This document shows, piece by piece, positions 1 to 8,536 of a stretch of DNA of 64,000 nt (its first letter is position 1; every line of letters starts with the position of its first letter). Source of the DNA: Flammeovirgaceae bacterium UBA7330 (lineage in GTDB: Bacteria > Bacteroidota > Bacteroidia > Cytophagales > Cyclobacteriaceae). A program made the translations under genes and the position numbers. The notes beneath the pieces are model-generated. The model searched no databases. It was not told the DNA's origin and worked only from the letters and a program-made list of their open reading frames with translations. Where the stretch lies: NCBI GenBank assembly GCA_002471275.1, contig DKPQ01000014.1, positions 62,461-126,460 on the forward strand. The letters are read 5' to 3'.

Positions 1-112
1 CAATTAATTAACAAATACTTATATAATGTACTGAATATCAATTAGTATCAATAAGTATTTTATTAGTATTAATTAACAAATTGTATATGCACAACTTAAC
101 AACCCGAGCTGT

Positions 113-232
113 TCGACATGTTCCGTAAGGGCATGTCAGGCTTCATATAAAAAGGGATTTCCAAATCCCGTGTAGTTAACAAACACAAAGCCCGGAAGCG
201 TGTAGTTTGTTGGTGAAAACACCAACGAAGGC
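113..232. repeat. Intergenic repeat family A, copy 1 (long form)
   Basis: This block contains a stem-loop (115-137, arms GACATG/CATGTC), then an inverted box GGGATTTCCAAATCCC at about 154-169, then TGTAGTTAAC, and ends in TTGTTGGTGAAAACACCAACGAAGG, shown here in outline, whose arms TTGGTG and CACCAA pair. Near-identical long copies lie at 3414-3507 and shorter copies at 380-448 and 1665-1733. A reading frame on the minus strand runs through it but encodes only the repeat. Function is unknown; it behaves like a dispersed structured spacer element. Confidence 0.75.
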
Positions 233-285
233 AAAGACCTGTCTGTCGATAGGCAGCTGTTAGGCAGGCACCGATCTAAAGCTGT

Positions 286-351
286 AATCCCCCTTTTCCC
301 CCTTTGTGAAAAGCCTTTAGCCTGAAAGATGGTATTAGGTGAAGGGGGATT
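286..351. repeat. Inverted repeat with 10-bp arms
   Basis: AATCCCCCTT at 286-295 is the exact reverse complement of AAGGGGGATT at 342-351. It lies between two copies of repeat family A, in DNA with no supportable gene. It may be a transcript end or part of a larger composite repeat. Confidence 0.4.
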
Positions 352-379
352 CCAAGAATAGACAATGATCCCGGGCTGT

Positions 380-448
380 TCGACATGTTCTATAAGGGCA
401 TGTCGGGCTTCATATAAAAAGGGATTTCCAAATCCCGCGTAGTTAACA
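380..448. repeat. Intergenic repeat family A, copy 2 (short form)
   Basis: It has the same order as copy 1: the GACATG/CATGTC stem-loop (382-404), then the GGGATTTCCAAATCCC box (421-436), then AGTTAAC. It lacks the TTGGTG/CACCAA tail. Confidence 0.7.
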
Positions 449-709
449 GTCCTCCCCATGGCTTGTCCCCTGACAGGCCTTCCCCAGATACAATTCTGAT
501 CGGTGACAACTCCGACCTAAGCTGAACAAACATGTAGTTATGTTTAATAAAAGTTAATCACATGTTATTCAATCATTTTATAGCTTATAGCTGTTAACGT
601 CTTATTTTAAATTATAGTAAACGATATGTAAAGCTTTTATTTATCCTTGTTTTGGTAGTATTTATTTCAATTATTTGAAATAAAATTCAAACCATTTTAA
701 GTAATTATT
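449..709. other. AT-rich spacer before the 710 gene
   Basis: No gene is seen. Positions 497-526 carry a short box (TCGGTGACAACTCCGACCTA) that recurs in related form near 3595-3620 and 5165-5193. The last 150 bases are strongly AT-rich and probably hold the promoter of the gene at 710; a weak TTTG (651-654) and TTATTTG (671-677) pair has roughly Bacteroidota promoter spacing but does not match the consensus fully. Confidence 0.4.
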
Positions 710-1416
710 ATGAGATATTTATTGACTTTAAAAGGGCTTCTTGTCCTTATTTTGACTTATTCAATAACAGCGTGTGAGAATGAATCACTAAATGATGAAA
801 TAAATACGATTCACTTCTTACTAATAAAATAACCAAGGCAATAAACTCACTGTCGTACGAAGAGTTTCAAAATGAGTTAGACAAAATTATTCCGTGGGTT
901 TATACCGAAGTGCCCTCCTCAGATCGTAATAAATTGTTCGACCGGCTAGCAATATTAAAATATGGCATGAGATCACTGCATGAAAATCATGTCAGAAAAA
1001 CTGGTTATCAGGAATTCGAATCCTCAAGAGTTATGAATCCTTGCCCGGGTGGTTCTTGCAATGGTGGTGATCTGCAACAATATCAACGAGACAATACGCT
1101 TTCTTTCTTACAAGGCGCACCTGCAGGTTGTTACCCAATTTTTGATAGAACAGATGGTTTTGCAGTGAAAGATGAAGCTGGTTTTATAATATTCAAGCAT
1201 TGCCCAAATGGTACCGAATATACCTCTGATTGTTCTTGTACTGTCGTATCTTGGTGGGACAGCTGGGGTAGGTGCGCAGCTGGAATACTTGGTGCTGGTG
1301 CACTAGCTGGTGCAGCACTTACAACCCCCACCGTTTTTGGTATACCAATTGGTGCTGTAGTAGGTGTTGTGGCTGGTGCTGCTACTGGTGCTGCATCTTT
1401 TTGTGGAACACCGTAA
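710..1416 (+). pseudogene. Glycine-rich lipoprotein, frameshifted (bacteriocin-like C-terminus)
   Basis: The ATG at 710 opens a clear lipoprotein signal (MRYLLTLKGLLVLILTYSI then TAC at residues 20-22), but this frame stops at 830-832. The neighbouring frame is open from 799 to 1416 and has no good start; the only candidate is a GTG at 910. Joining the frames between 799 and 832 gives one protein of about 235 residues. The body contains many cysteines (NPCPGGSC, SDCSC), and the C-terminal 45 residues are a glycine/alanine-rich hydrophobic zipper ending in ASFCGTP. A Cys-bounded, Gly-rich hydrophobic tail resembles bacteriocin or glycine-zipper proteins; that is a resemblance only. It could be a real frameshift mutation or an assembly error. 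No strong slippery heptamer was seen at the join. Confidence 0.55.
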
Positions 1417-1432
1417 TAGTCAATGAAAAACC

Positions 1433-1633
1433 ATGATAACTAGGAACAAAAAAACAATATGGGTATCATTATTAATCTCGCTATTCATGATGATACTTTC
1501 TTTAAACACTTTAATTAATGCAATTGACGACAGCGTCAAATGGAAAGTGCTTTCCTCAGGTTTTGGCTTTATAGTATTTACTGTCCTTATAGGATATTAT
1601 GCTTTCACCTTAAAGAAGCTTAGTGATACCTAA
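1433..1633 (+). CDS. Small two-helix membrane protein
   Basis: This 66-residue protein has a short basic N-terminus (MITRNKK) and two hydrophobic segments, about residues 9-29 and 41-59, and ends KKLSDT. An upstream ATG at 1424 is closed by a stop within seven codons, so the start at 1433 is the best choice. It begins 16 bases after the glycine-rich gene, in the same direction. I do not recognise the family. A small two-helix membrane protein beside a secreted Gly-zipper peptide would fit an immunity protein, but this is a guess from context. Confidence 0.5.
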   Translation: MITRNKKTIWVSLLISLFMMILSLNTLINAIDDSVKWKVLSSGFGFIVFTVLIGYYAFTLKKLSDT

Positions 1634-1664
1634 TTAATTGTTGAAATTTAAAAGACCAGGTTGT

Positions 1665-1733
1665 CCGACATGTTCCGTAAGGGCATGTCGGACCCTAGAT
1701 AAATGGGATTTCCAAATCCCGTGTAGTTAACAA
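1665..1733. repeat. Intergenic repeat family A, copy 3 (short form)
   Basis: The stem-loop is at 1667-1689 and the GGGATTTCCAAATCCC box at 1705-1720, followed by GTGTAGTTAAC. It is directly followed by repeat family B. Confidence 0.7.
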
Positions 1734-1735
1734 TC

Positions 1736-1884
1736 CTCCCTTTCGATGCCAAGATTACTTCAGCCTTACCAGCTTTAGTGCTGGCAGGCTTCGTAATGAC
1801 GTTACTGTTTTTCAGTTTTGCTAAACAACAAAACCACCGTCACTGCGAGCGGAGCGAAGCAGTCTCGTTTTTTGGATAGACTCC
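1736..1884. repeat. Intergenic repeat family B, copy 1
   Basis: This block of about 149 bp opens with CGATGCCAAGATTACTTCAG, includes a CTTCGTAATGACGTT box, and ends with CACCGTCACTGCGAGCGGAG followed by CGAAGCAGTCTCG. A second copy of the same length and order lies at 5195-5342. Sequences of this kind are commonly scattered between genes in Bacteroidota genomes. No coding function. Confidence 0.7.
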
Positions 1885-1915
1885 ACTTCAAACCCAGAAT
1901 CGATATCTAGTAGGC

Positions 1916-2200
1916 TTAGGGGCAAGATCGAATACTTATCTTCAGACTGAAAAATGGAAAACTGAACAGGCTATCACGGCGGCTGGGGAAAACCTGCCTT
2001 TGCCGAAACGGCTTCGTGCAGGCAGGTTGGCGGGCTGCTTGCGGGGAGCCGTGTTGCAGGAGGTTGGCCTTGAGGGAGGCGTGTGGTGAGTAGGATGTGC
2101 ACTTATTAAATTTTCCGAGGGCTTTTTGGCGGTCCGCCGCCGCGGTTCGTTTTTGGCCCATCAAAAATGAAAGCCCCCCTGGCAAGGGTGGGAATTAAAC
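1916..2200. repeat. GC-rich element of unknown function, probably dispersed
   Basis: This stretch is much richer in G and C than the AT-rich DNA around it. It contains internal inverted pieces (GCCTGCACGAAG with CCGTTTCGGCA on the minus strand) and GGCGGTCCGCCGCCGCGG near 2130. An 89-codon minus-strand frame spans it, but its composition (no domain, no signal, many R/K/Q/P) looks non-coding. I read it as a conserved non-coding or mobile repeat unit. Confidence 0.4.
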
Positions 2201-2224
2201 AACCTAATATAAGCTTACAATCGG

Positions 2225-2259
2225 AACTACTGACATGTCCGCAGGGCATGTCAGTAGTT
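2225..2259. repeat. Strong stem-loop, 16-bp arms
   Basis: AACTACTGACATGTCC at 2225-2240 pairs with GGGCATGTCAGTAGTT at 2244-2259 across a three-base loop, with a single G-T wobble. Its core is the GACATG/CATGTC motif of repeat family A, so it is probably a derived copy. There is no T-run, so an intrinsic terminator is unlikely. The remaining 2260-2464 holds no gene and likely the esterase promoter. Confidence 0.6.
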
Positions 2260-2464
2260 CAAAATCCGAGCTAGTGAGGATGTCAAAGAACCTACATGAA
2301 CATGTTCCCGCTTGATATACACCAGTTAGATGAAAATATTTTATATTTAATAAGTGATATAAGGCGGTTGTGATGGATCGTCACCTGACAAATGTTTTAG
2401 GCAATACTTATTTAGAGAATTGTAGTTTTGACTATTGATTAAAAAAGATAAGTTATATATCGAT

Positions 2465-3340
2465 ATGAGGGTAAGAAGACTTCTTTTACCATTATTTATT
2501 TTAATCACCTACCATGTGTGGGGGCAAGAAAGCAAGGTTTTTGAAAGCTTATCTATCAAGAGTGGTATTCTTAATAAGGAACTGGCCTATGCCATATATC
2601 TTCCAGAAGGTTACGAATCCTCTCAAAGGATGTATCCCGTTTTGTATCTTTTGCATGGAGCCGGACAAAACCAGACTAGTTGGATTCAAGGTGGAGATAT
2701 GCAGCGGATAGTTGATAAAGCCATTGAAGAAGGAAAGGCTGACCCAATGATAATTGTAATGCCAGACGCTGAACGGACATATTATATGAATACCAGGGAT
2801 AAAGACTACCAATACGAGGATTTCTTTTTTGATGAATTGATGCCCTATATAGAAAAGACTTATCGCTGCAGACCTGGCAAGAAATACCGTTCTATTGCTG
2901 GACTGTCAATGGGAGGATTTGGGGCTTTGCTATATGCACTTCATCGCCCTGAATTGTTTAATGCTAGTGCGGCCTTAAGTGCTGCTATACGAACAGACGA
3001 AGAAATTATTAATATGGTAGAAGAGGATTATTTGAACCGATATGGAAAAATGATGGGTCAATTAAAAACAGGTGAGTCAAGAATAACTGATTTCTGGAAT
3101 CAGAACAGTATTATTTTTCTAGTAAAACAACTAAATGAAGATCAAAAGAATTTAGTTCACTTCTACATTGACATTGGTGACGATGATTTTCTGTATAAAG
3201 GAAACGATTTACTGCATACAACTATGCGTGACTTAAATATTCCGCATGAATACAGGGTTAGAAATGGTTCTCACAATTGGGATTATTTTAGAAGTGGACT
3301 TCCCGAGATTCTAACTTTTGTAAGCGAAAGTTCTAGATGA
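2465..3340 (+). CDS. Secreted esterase, putative esterase (EstD/PF00756) family
   Basis: This 291-residue alpha/beta-hydrolase has an N-terminal signal peptide (about 1-20, ending VWG). The nucleophile elbow is GLSMGG with Ser148. The likely acid is in IGDDDF (Asp239-241) and the base is His270 in NGSHNWDYF, so the triad looks complete. The oxyanion region LYLLHGAGQNQ (about 60-70) is typical of the esterase D/feruloyl-esterase-like family, which releases acyl groups from small esters or sugar esters. The frame is open upstream to a TTG at 2435, but the ATG at 2465 directly precedes the basic-hydrophobic signal peptide and is preferred. It is a single gene flanked by repeats. Substrate unknown. 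Confidence 0.85.
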   Translation: MRVRRLLLPLFILITYHVWGQESKVFESLSIKSGILNKELAYAIYLPEGYESSQRMYPVLYLLHGAGQNQTSWIQGGDMQRIVDKAIEEGKADPMIIVMPDAERTYYMNTRDKDYQYEDFFFDELMPYIEKTYRCRPGKKYRSIAGLSMGGFGALLYALHRPELFNASAALSAAIRTDEEIINMVEEDYLNRYGKMMGQLKTGESRITDFWNQNSIIFLVKQLNEDQKNLVHFYIDIGDDDFLYKGNDLLHTTMRDLNIPHEYRVRNGSHNWDYFRSGLPEILTFVSESSR

Positions 3341-3413
3341 GAAGAGTTTATGTCCTGTACTACCTACAACATGATCTCCTAAGCCGGCCATCATGTTCCA
3401 TAGACCATGCCGA

Positions 3414-3507
3414 ATTTCATATAAAAAGGGATTTCCAAATCCCGTGTAGTTAACAAACACAAAGCCCGGAAGCGTGTAGTTCGTTGGTGAAAACACCAAC
3501 GAAGGCT
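3414..3507. repeat. Intergenic repeat family A, copy 4 (long form)
   Basis: Nearly identical to 141-232: ATATAAAAAGGGATTTCCAA, TGTAGTTAAC, AAGCCCGGAAGCGTGTAGTT, then the TTGGTG/CACCAA stem. It starts about 70 bases after the esterase stop. The DNA from 3508 to 3781 holds further short inverted pieces (GGTCTGTCAGCTACAGACC near 3568-3586, and a TAAAGCTGAT box near 3620) and no gene. Confidence 0.7.
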
Positions 3508-3781
3508 AAAAAGATACGTTTCTGATCGGCGACAACCTGTCTGCCGAGCTGAACGGTCCACTCATTAGGTCTGTCAGCTACAGACCTTGGAAGCAGTGAC
3601 AACCCCGACCTAAAGCTGATATGTGATACAATGCTTGCAAGTAACTTCCGAGCTAGTGCAATTAGACTTTCAGTTTTCTTTATAATTCATACGACCTAAA
3701 CCTTTACAGTGGGACATATGTCCTTGCAAACTCCTGTATATCTATTTGAAACTTTAGATAGGTTAGGGGGTTTGATGATCG

Positions 3782-3811
3782 CTTGGGAATCACCTTCCTT
3801 TCGTATCTTTA
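3782..3811 (+). promoter_or_regulatory. Possible Bacteroidota-type promoter for the Crp/Fnr gene
   Basis: CTTG (3782-3785) and TATCTTTA (3804-3811) are 18 bases apart, approximating the TTTG / TAnnTTTG pattern. It lies about 50 bases upstream of the ATG at 3862. Weak match. Confidence 0.25.
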
Positions 3812-3861
3812 TGTTACAATAAATGCTTCCTGAAATGGTAATATGAGGGAAGGTAAAAACG

Positions 3862-4452
3862 ATGCAGGACATACTATTTGATTTCATATCAAAATACATT
3901 TCTTTGACAGAGGAAGAAAGAAATGCTATCATTTCTGTAGACATCTTCCGCTCTTTTAAAAAAGGGGCGACTTTACTCAAGAAAGGGCAAAAGTCTAATG
4001 ATAGCTATTTTGTTCTTAAAGGTTGTATTCGGACATATTACATCATTGATGGGGAAGAAAAAACAACGGCTTTCTACACAGAGATGGATGTTCTAACACC
4101 TCATTGTGTGATTAATAAAGGTCCTTCTGAATATTATATTAGTTGCTGTGAAGACAGTATCCTCACAGTTTCAAATTCTGACATGGAAATAGAGATAAAC
4201 AGTAAATTCCCAAAGTTTGAAATCATGTGTCGGAAATTATCAGAAGAGTTGTTGGCTAAACAACAAATTGACTTTGACGAGTTTAAGACTTCTTCACCAG
4301 AACAACGATACCTGAACTTATTACAAAAAAGACCTGACCTCATCCAGCGTATTCCACAACACCAGCTGGCAAGTTATCTGGGTATTAAACCACAATCACT
4401 AAGTAGATTAAGGGCAAGGATCCTGGAGAAAGACAAAGGCGTCATTTCTTAA
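3862..4452 (+). CDS. Crp/Fnr-family transcription regulator
   Basis: This 196-residue protein has an N-terminal cyclic-nucleotide-binding-type beta-roll (about 20-130, with FKKGATLLKKGQKSNDSYFV and VLKGCIRTYY) and a C-terminal helix-turn-helix (about 146-190, with IPQHQLASYLGIKPQSLSRL). The classic cAMP phosphate-binding motif is not evident, as in many Bacteroidota members that sense unknown ligands. The EQRYLNLLQKRPDL block before the HTH is typical of this group. It stands 69 bases before a small outer-membrane protein gene in the same direction and may control it or form an operon with it. It could also act elsewhere. Confidence 0.9.
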   Translation: MQDILFDFISKYISLTEEERNAIISVDIFRSFKKGATLLKKGQKSNDSYFVLKGCIRTYYIIDGEEKTTAFYTEMDVLTPHCVINKGPSEYYISCCEDSILTVSNSDMEIEINSKFPKFEIMCRKLSEELLAKQQIDFDEFKTSSPEQRYLNLLQKRPDLIQRIPQHQLASYLGIKPQSLSRLRARILEKDKGVIS

Positions 4453-4521
4453 CCTAAGTGAACGTATTTAAGCTAGTGGTTAATCCAATTTTGCTTTCTC
4501 ATATGACGATATATAAAAGAG

Positions 4522-5139
4522 ATGCAAAAGAAAATTTTATGGATTGGACTTGCCTTGGTGTTGGCAAGCAGTTTACAGGTTAAAGCACAGCAAGCAAAAA
4601 AAGACAACACTTATAGGAGGTGGTTTGTTGGTAGCACGCTATTACTGTTAGGTAATCTTGATGATACAAACAATCCAGGCTATATACAAATAAATGCAGG
4701 CTATAGGATTACCCCTAAGGATGTTATTCAATTGAGATTTAAGAGGTCAAAGTATGCCTGGCCAATAGGTATCCCTTTCGGACCGGATTTTGATGGACCT
4801 GGGCTAAACTATCCCGGACATGCACGCATACTTGCTCCTCAAATTGGCTATCAGCGATTTTGGTGGGAAGGACTCTATACATCAGTTTATGTACTGAATG
4901 CTTTTGAAAAATATATGGATGAGCATAAACAGGAGATTGGGAATGGATTCACCTTATACTCAGACTTTTATTTAGGCTACCAGTTTAAGTTTTTTAAAGA
5001 CCGTTTCTTTTTTGAACCTGCTATTGGGTGTAGTTATTGGCCCCTAAGGACTGGGGTTCCGGATTCTTTTAAAGCTGTAGAACAAAGGTGGCCTAACTAC
5101 TTTATTCAACCCGGGCTTGATTTTGGGTTTAAGTTTTAG
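4522..5139 (+). CDS. Predicted small outer-membrane beta-barrel protein
   Basis: This 205-residue protein has a Sec signal peptide (about 1-22, MQKKILWIGLALVLASSLQ). The mature part is rich in aromatic residues and alternating hydrophobic strands (YIQINAGYRI, IQLRFKRSKYAW, TLYSDFYLGYQF, FFFEPAIGCSYW) and ends in FGFKF, a C-terminal phenylalanine typical of outer-membrane barrels. No named family is recognised. It lies downstream of the Crp/Fnr gene and may be co-transcribed. Confidence 0.65.
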   Translation: MQKKILWIGLALVLASSLQVKAQQAKKDNTYRRWFVGSTLLLLGNLDDTNNPGYIQINAGYRITPKDVIQLRFKRSKYAWPIGIPFGPDFDGPGLNYPGHARILAPQIGYQRFWWEGLYTSVYVLNAFEKYMDEHKQEIGNGFTLYSDFYLGYQFKFFKDRFFFEPAIGCSYWPLRTGVPDSFKAVEQRWPNYFIQPGLDFGFKF

Positions 5140-5194
5140 TTGATAGTAGTGGGCCTGTTCGCTTGGTCGGTGACACACCGACCTAAAGCTGATC

Positions 5195-5342
5195 CCCTCC
5201 ATATCGATGCCAAGATTACTTCAGCCTTATCAGCTTCGGTGCTGGCAGGCTTCGTAATGACGTTGCTGTAGGTCGGTTTTGGGTAACGACAAAAAGCACC
5301 GTCACTGCGAGCGGAGCGAAGCAGTCTCGTTTTTGGATAGAG
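5195..5342. repeat. Intergenic repeat family B, copy 2
   Basis: Same order and length as 1736-1884, with scattered substitutions, mostly in the middle. It is directly preceded at 5165-5193 by a short hairpin box (GGTCGGTGACACACCGACC) of the family also seen near 497-526. Confidence 0.7.
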
Positions 5343-5375
5343 TCAGCAGACTTCCATTCCTTTGCTCCAAAACAA

Positions 5376-5399
5376 AAAAACCGGAAGAATCCGGTTTTT
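5376..5399. terminator. Bidirectional intrinsic terminator
   Basis: AAAAACCGGA at 5376-5385 pairs perfectly with TCCGGTTTTT at 5390-5399 over a four-base loop. A/T runs flank both sides, so the hairpin ends in a U-run in either direction. It closes the minus-strand locus 1 operon, whose last stop is at 5426, and could also stop plus-strand transcripts from the 4522 gene. Confidence 0.85.
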
Positions 5400-5425
5400 A
5401 AGAGTATTTAAGATTTGGGTTTATT

Positions 5426-7063
5426 TTACATTTTCTTCAACTCTAAAATCTGGTTGTTTTCCAATAAGGTTTCCTTCAATTGATCATATGGGACATCCTG
5501 AATTGCCAGATCGTTCTTAAGGGCTAAGTCGAGTGCTAAGGCTGCTGATTGCCCAAGTACCATAAAGGTCCATTCTATTCGAATAGCTCCATATGCAATA
5601 TGACTGGACGACGGACACGTCGGAGTTATAATGTTTGTAGCCTCCTTTCTCTTGGGAACCAAAGACCTGTACGATATGCCAAAAGGCAACCACTCATCTC
5701 CTCCAAATACAAACCCCTCATTATATGCGTATCCATCTTTTACTATTCTTCTTACATGATGAACATCTGGTGGCCAGTAAGCGACTCCTACGGGGTCTTC
5801 AACTGGTTCAGGATCTACCTTTCGGGTGTGATGTTCCGTAATCACATAATCAGAAACCATTCTTCTGGCATCTCTAACATACAGTTTTCTGGGCCAATGA
5901 CCATTGTCAACAAACTCATCTTTGCACAACCCCCAGGAACTCCACCTGTTTCTTATATCCCCTGGGACTTTGGGATCATTAGATAAAAAATAGAACAAAC
6001 CTTGTGTGAAATTCTTATGATAATCATAAATCTCAGCTCTTTTTTGCTTTGACCCGCCTGGGTATTCATGACTGTATCCATACAGGTTGTGAGAAAGATC
6101 ACCACCTCCGTTAAAATCAGTTTTACCATTCGGTAAATTGGCCCGGGGCACATGTGCTGATCCTCCTGCTTCAAAGTATCTCAGATAGATTTCATATTGA
6201 CCAGGATCATAGTTTTCGGGTTTAGGTATCGGTACCATATTAGAAGTATCCTGAGTCAAACACACCCTAAAACAATAAGCCTGTAGCCTTTTATCTTCGG
6301 AGCCAGCTTTACCAATCGGTTCATCAAATATTGTGGGTATCAAACCACTTTTTGGGTTTCCGGGTGATTTATATGGATCTACTTTGACCTTAAACTGTGC
6401 AAATGTGTTCTCAGCCCTGATGCCATTTTTAGTCTCCTTATAAAGTGCGTTTGATTCTCGGCCAATAAATGTACTAATCCCTGAATAATGGAGGAGATCA
6501 CCTTCAATACTTGCATCCATGAAGTATTTTGCCTCCACTTGTAATCCATTATCCATTTTGATTCTTTTTAAGACATTTCCTTCCTTTTCAACTGCCTCAA
6601 AATCAAAAATAATCTCCGTTTCATAGTAGACGGGTATATCATACAAGGCAAGCCATGAATCATAAATGCTATCTGCCACACTGGATTCAAATCTCCAGTT
6701 TGCCGGATCTATTCTTTTATCCAGAAAATTTTCAATCCCATAATGATCCGCAACTTTCTGGTAAAATTCTAATGACATACCCCCTACTGCCCCATCGTTT
6801 TTGAATTCGCGATGGTTGTTGATATCCGTTCCCCCAAGGCCATCCACTGCAATGCCTCCGACATGCCGTCCGGGCTCAATAATGATTACATTGTGCCCTA
6901 ATTTGGCTAATTGGACAGCAGCTATTACTCCAGCTGCCGTCCCACCATATATACATACATCAACTTTTATTGGCTTTACTTCCAGGGGCTTACCATAGCA
7001 GAAGTTGATTAAAAATAGCCCGGTTAGAAAACAAGACCAGAAAGCATTTTTTATAGATACCAT
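5426..7063 (-). CDS. Secreted FAD-dependent oxidoreductase (FAD_oxidored family), locus 1
   Basis: This 545-residue protein has a Sec signal peptide (about 1-24, ending CYG). An N-terminal Rossmann motif, VCIYGGTAAGVIAAVQLAKLG (about 36-56), is followed by IIIEPGRHVGG for FAD ribose contact. Family blocks are present: DASIEGDL in the middle and SSSHIAYGAIRIEWTFMVLG near the C-terminus. Length is normal for PF12831-type enzymes, which automated pipelines sometimes mislabel xanthan lyase. The true reaction is unknown; oxidation of a sugar hydroxyl is plausible. It starts three bases after the SusD stop, so it is the last gene of the sigma-sialidase-FecR-SusC-SusD operon and is followed by a strong terminator. 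It should act in the periplasm or at the cell surface. Confidence 0.88.
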   Translation of the reverse strand: MVSIKNAFWSCFLTGLFLINFCYGKPLEVKPIKVDVCIYGGTAAGVIAAVQLAKLGHNVIIIEPGRHVGGIAVDGLGGTDINNHREFKNDGAVGGMSLEFYQKVADHYGIENFLDKRIDPANWRFESSVADSIYDSWLALYDIPVYYETEIIFDFEAVEKEGNVLKRIKMDNGLQVEAKYFMDASIEGDLLHYSGISTFIGRESNALYKETKNGIRAENTFAQFKVKVDPYKSPGNPKSGLIPTIFDEPIGKAGSEDKRLQAYCFRVCLTQDTSNMVPIPKPENYDPGQYEIYLRYFEAGGSAHVPRANLPNGKTDFNGGGDLSHNLYGYSHEYPGGSKQKRAEIYDYHKNFTQGLFYFLSNDPKVPGDIRNRWSSWGLCKDEFVDNGHWPRKLYVRDARRMVSDYVITEHHTRKVDPEPVEDPVGVAYWPPDVHHVRRIVKDGYAYNEGFVFGGDEWLPFGISYRSLVPKRKEATNIITPTCPSSSHIAYGAIRIEWTFMVLGQSAALALDLALKNDLAIQDVPYDQLKETLLENNQILELKKM

Positions 7064-7066
7064 AGA

Positions 7067-8497
7067 TTAATTGTAATCGGGGTTTTGGGTCAATTGATCA
7101 TTCACGTCAATTTCGCGTTGTGGAATCGGGTAAACCAGTTTCGAAGCTGATATATTTAATGTGCTCTCAGCACGACCAGTCCGAATCAAATCAAAATACT
7201 GGTGAGATTCATGAGGTAATTCCCTGAAGCGTTCCAGCCAGACTGCCTGGCGAAATGCCTCCTGATCCAGACCTGAAAGATCATAAGCTGAAGCCACGGA
7301 GATGTCTACCCCAAAAGCTCTTCTTCGAACCATATTCAAAGACTCAAACGCCTCTGTTGTGGGTCCACTCACTTCATTAACTGCTTCAGCATGCATCAAA
7401 AGAATATCCGCATATCTTAAAATTGGATAGTTCACTCCTGAATTACCTGCATTATTGAACCCACCCCCCGGCTTATCCTTAAAAATTCCATCGCTGTATT
7501 TGAAGCTCATCGCTTGAAAACGTATGGTATCATTTGTACTCGTAACATATTCAGACACTGCATTAAGCAATTTTCGCTGATCTCCTGGTTCGTAACTATT
7601 TTCCAACTCGGTTGAAACTTCCATCAAATCAAACAATGGTGGATCATTCACATAGGCATTAAGAACTGGTGGCATTGACCAGCTATTCAGGTTGTTGCCA
7701 TCTATGTTCTGCTCGAATTGGATAGCAAATATGGATTCCTTGCCATTGTCATTACTTTCAAGGAACGCTTCTCTGTATGTTTCCCACAAATCAAATTCGC
7801 CGGAATTAATAACATCACTTGTGTTATCAACTACCTCGGGGAAACTACCCAGGGTAAGCTGAACTCTAGCCAGCATTCCCCTGGCAGCATTGATATCTGC
7901 TCTGCCAGTTTCTTTTGGCTCATCGGGCAATTTTGATATCGCATCTTCCAGATCAGCAACAATTTGTTGATATACATTGCTCTTAGGGCTTCTCGGAAGT
8001 TTAAGATTATTCAATGAGGTTGTTTCATTCAGAGTGAGCGGAATATCACCAAATAATCTCACCATATTAAAATAGAAGAATGCTCTAAGAAATTTGGCCT
8101 CACCAATTATTTCATTCTTTTCTCCTTCATCTCCGGTGATATCAGGAACCCTATCAATGATTGCGTTGACTCGATTGATCCCACGATAAGAGAACTCCCA
8201 AAAATCAGTCAGCCTAGAATTTGACGGACTGATCGTATGAATATCAAATGGTTGAAAATCAGTAGCTGACGCTGAGGTTACAATAAAACTATTTGATGCT
8301 ATATCACTGAATGATGTCATGTAGGGATTTCTATACATGGATGGCAGGATATCATAGGCTGCATAAACAGCCGCAGTTGCCTCATCTACAGTGGTATAAA
8401 AAGCATCAGGTGAAATAAATGTTTCTGGATTCTCATCTAGCAATCCAGTGCAAGCTGACATTACCAAAAGGAATAATATTAATAGTATGTTTTTCAT
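7067..8497 (-). CDS. susD: SusD/RagB-family glycan-binding lipoprotein, locus 1
   Basis: This 476-residue protein has a lipoprotein signal (MKNILLILFLLVMSAC, Cys16) and early LLDENPETFISPDAFYTT, typical of SusD. TPR-like helices follow (GEAKFLRAFFYFNMVRLFGDIPL), and the C-terminus YPIPQREIDVNDQLTQNPDY is the family signature. It binds the target glycan at the cell surface as the lid of the SusC transporter. It lies 39 bases downstream of SusC. The symbol denotes the family; the substrate is not known. Confidence 0.95.
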   Translation of the reverse strand: MKNILLILFLLVMSACTGLLDENPETFISPDAFYTTVDEATAAVYAAYDILPSMYRNPYMTSFSDIASNSFIVTSASATDFQPFDIHTISPSNSRLTDFWEFSYRGINRVNAIIDRVPDITGDEGEKNEIIGEAKFLRAFFYFNMVRLFGDIPLTLNETTSLNNLKLPRSPKSNVYQQIVADLEDAISKLPDEPKETGRADINAARGMLARVQLTLGSFPEVVDNTSDVINSGEFDLWETYREAFLESNDNGKESIFAIQFEQNIDGNNLNSWSMPPVLNAYVNDPPLFDLMEVSTELENSYEPGDQRKLLNAVSEYVTSTNDTIRFQAMSFKYSDGIFKDKPGGGFNNAGNSGVNYPILRYADILLMHAEAVNEVSGPTTEAFESLNMVRRRAFGVDISVASAYDLSGLDQEAFRQAVWLERFRELPHESHQYFDLIRTGRAESTLNISASKLVYPIPQREIDVNDQLTQNPDYN

Positions 8498-8536
8498 TTT
8501 TTCAAGTTTTAGATATTTTCAAAAGACCTGGTAGGA

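Noticed and set aside
136..459. Minus-strand reading frame of 107 codons through the first repeats
   Set aside because: It translates the same repeat units twice (VNYTGFGNPFLYEA type) and has no family; it is a repeat shadow.
1916..2185. Minus-strand reading frame of 89 codons in the GC-rich element
   Set aside because: No signal, domain or start context, and composition like translated repeat DNA; annotated as an element instead.
3311..3499. Minus-strand frame of 62 codons after the esterase
   Set aside because: It is another shadow of repeat family A and overlaps the esterase end.
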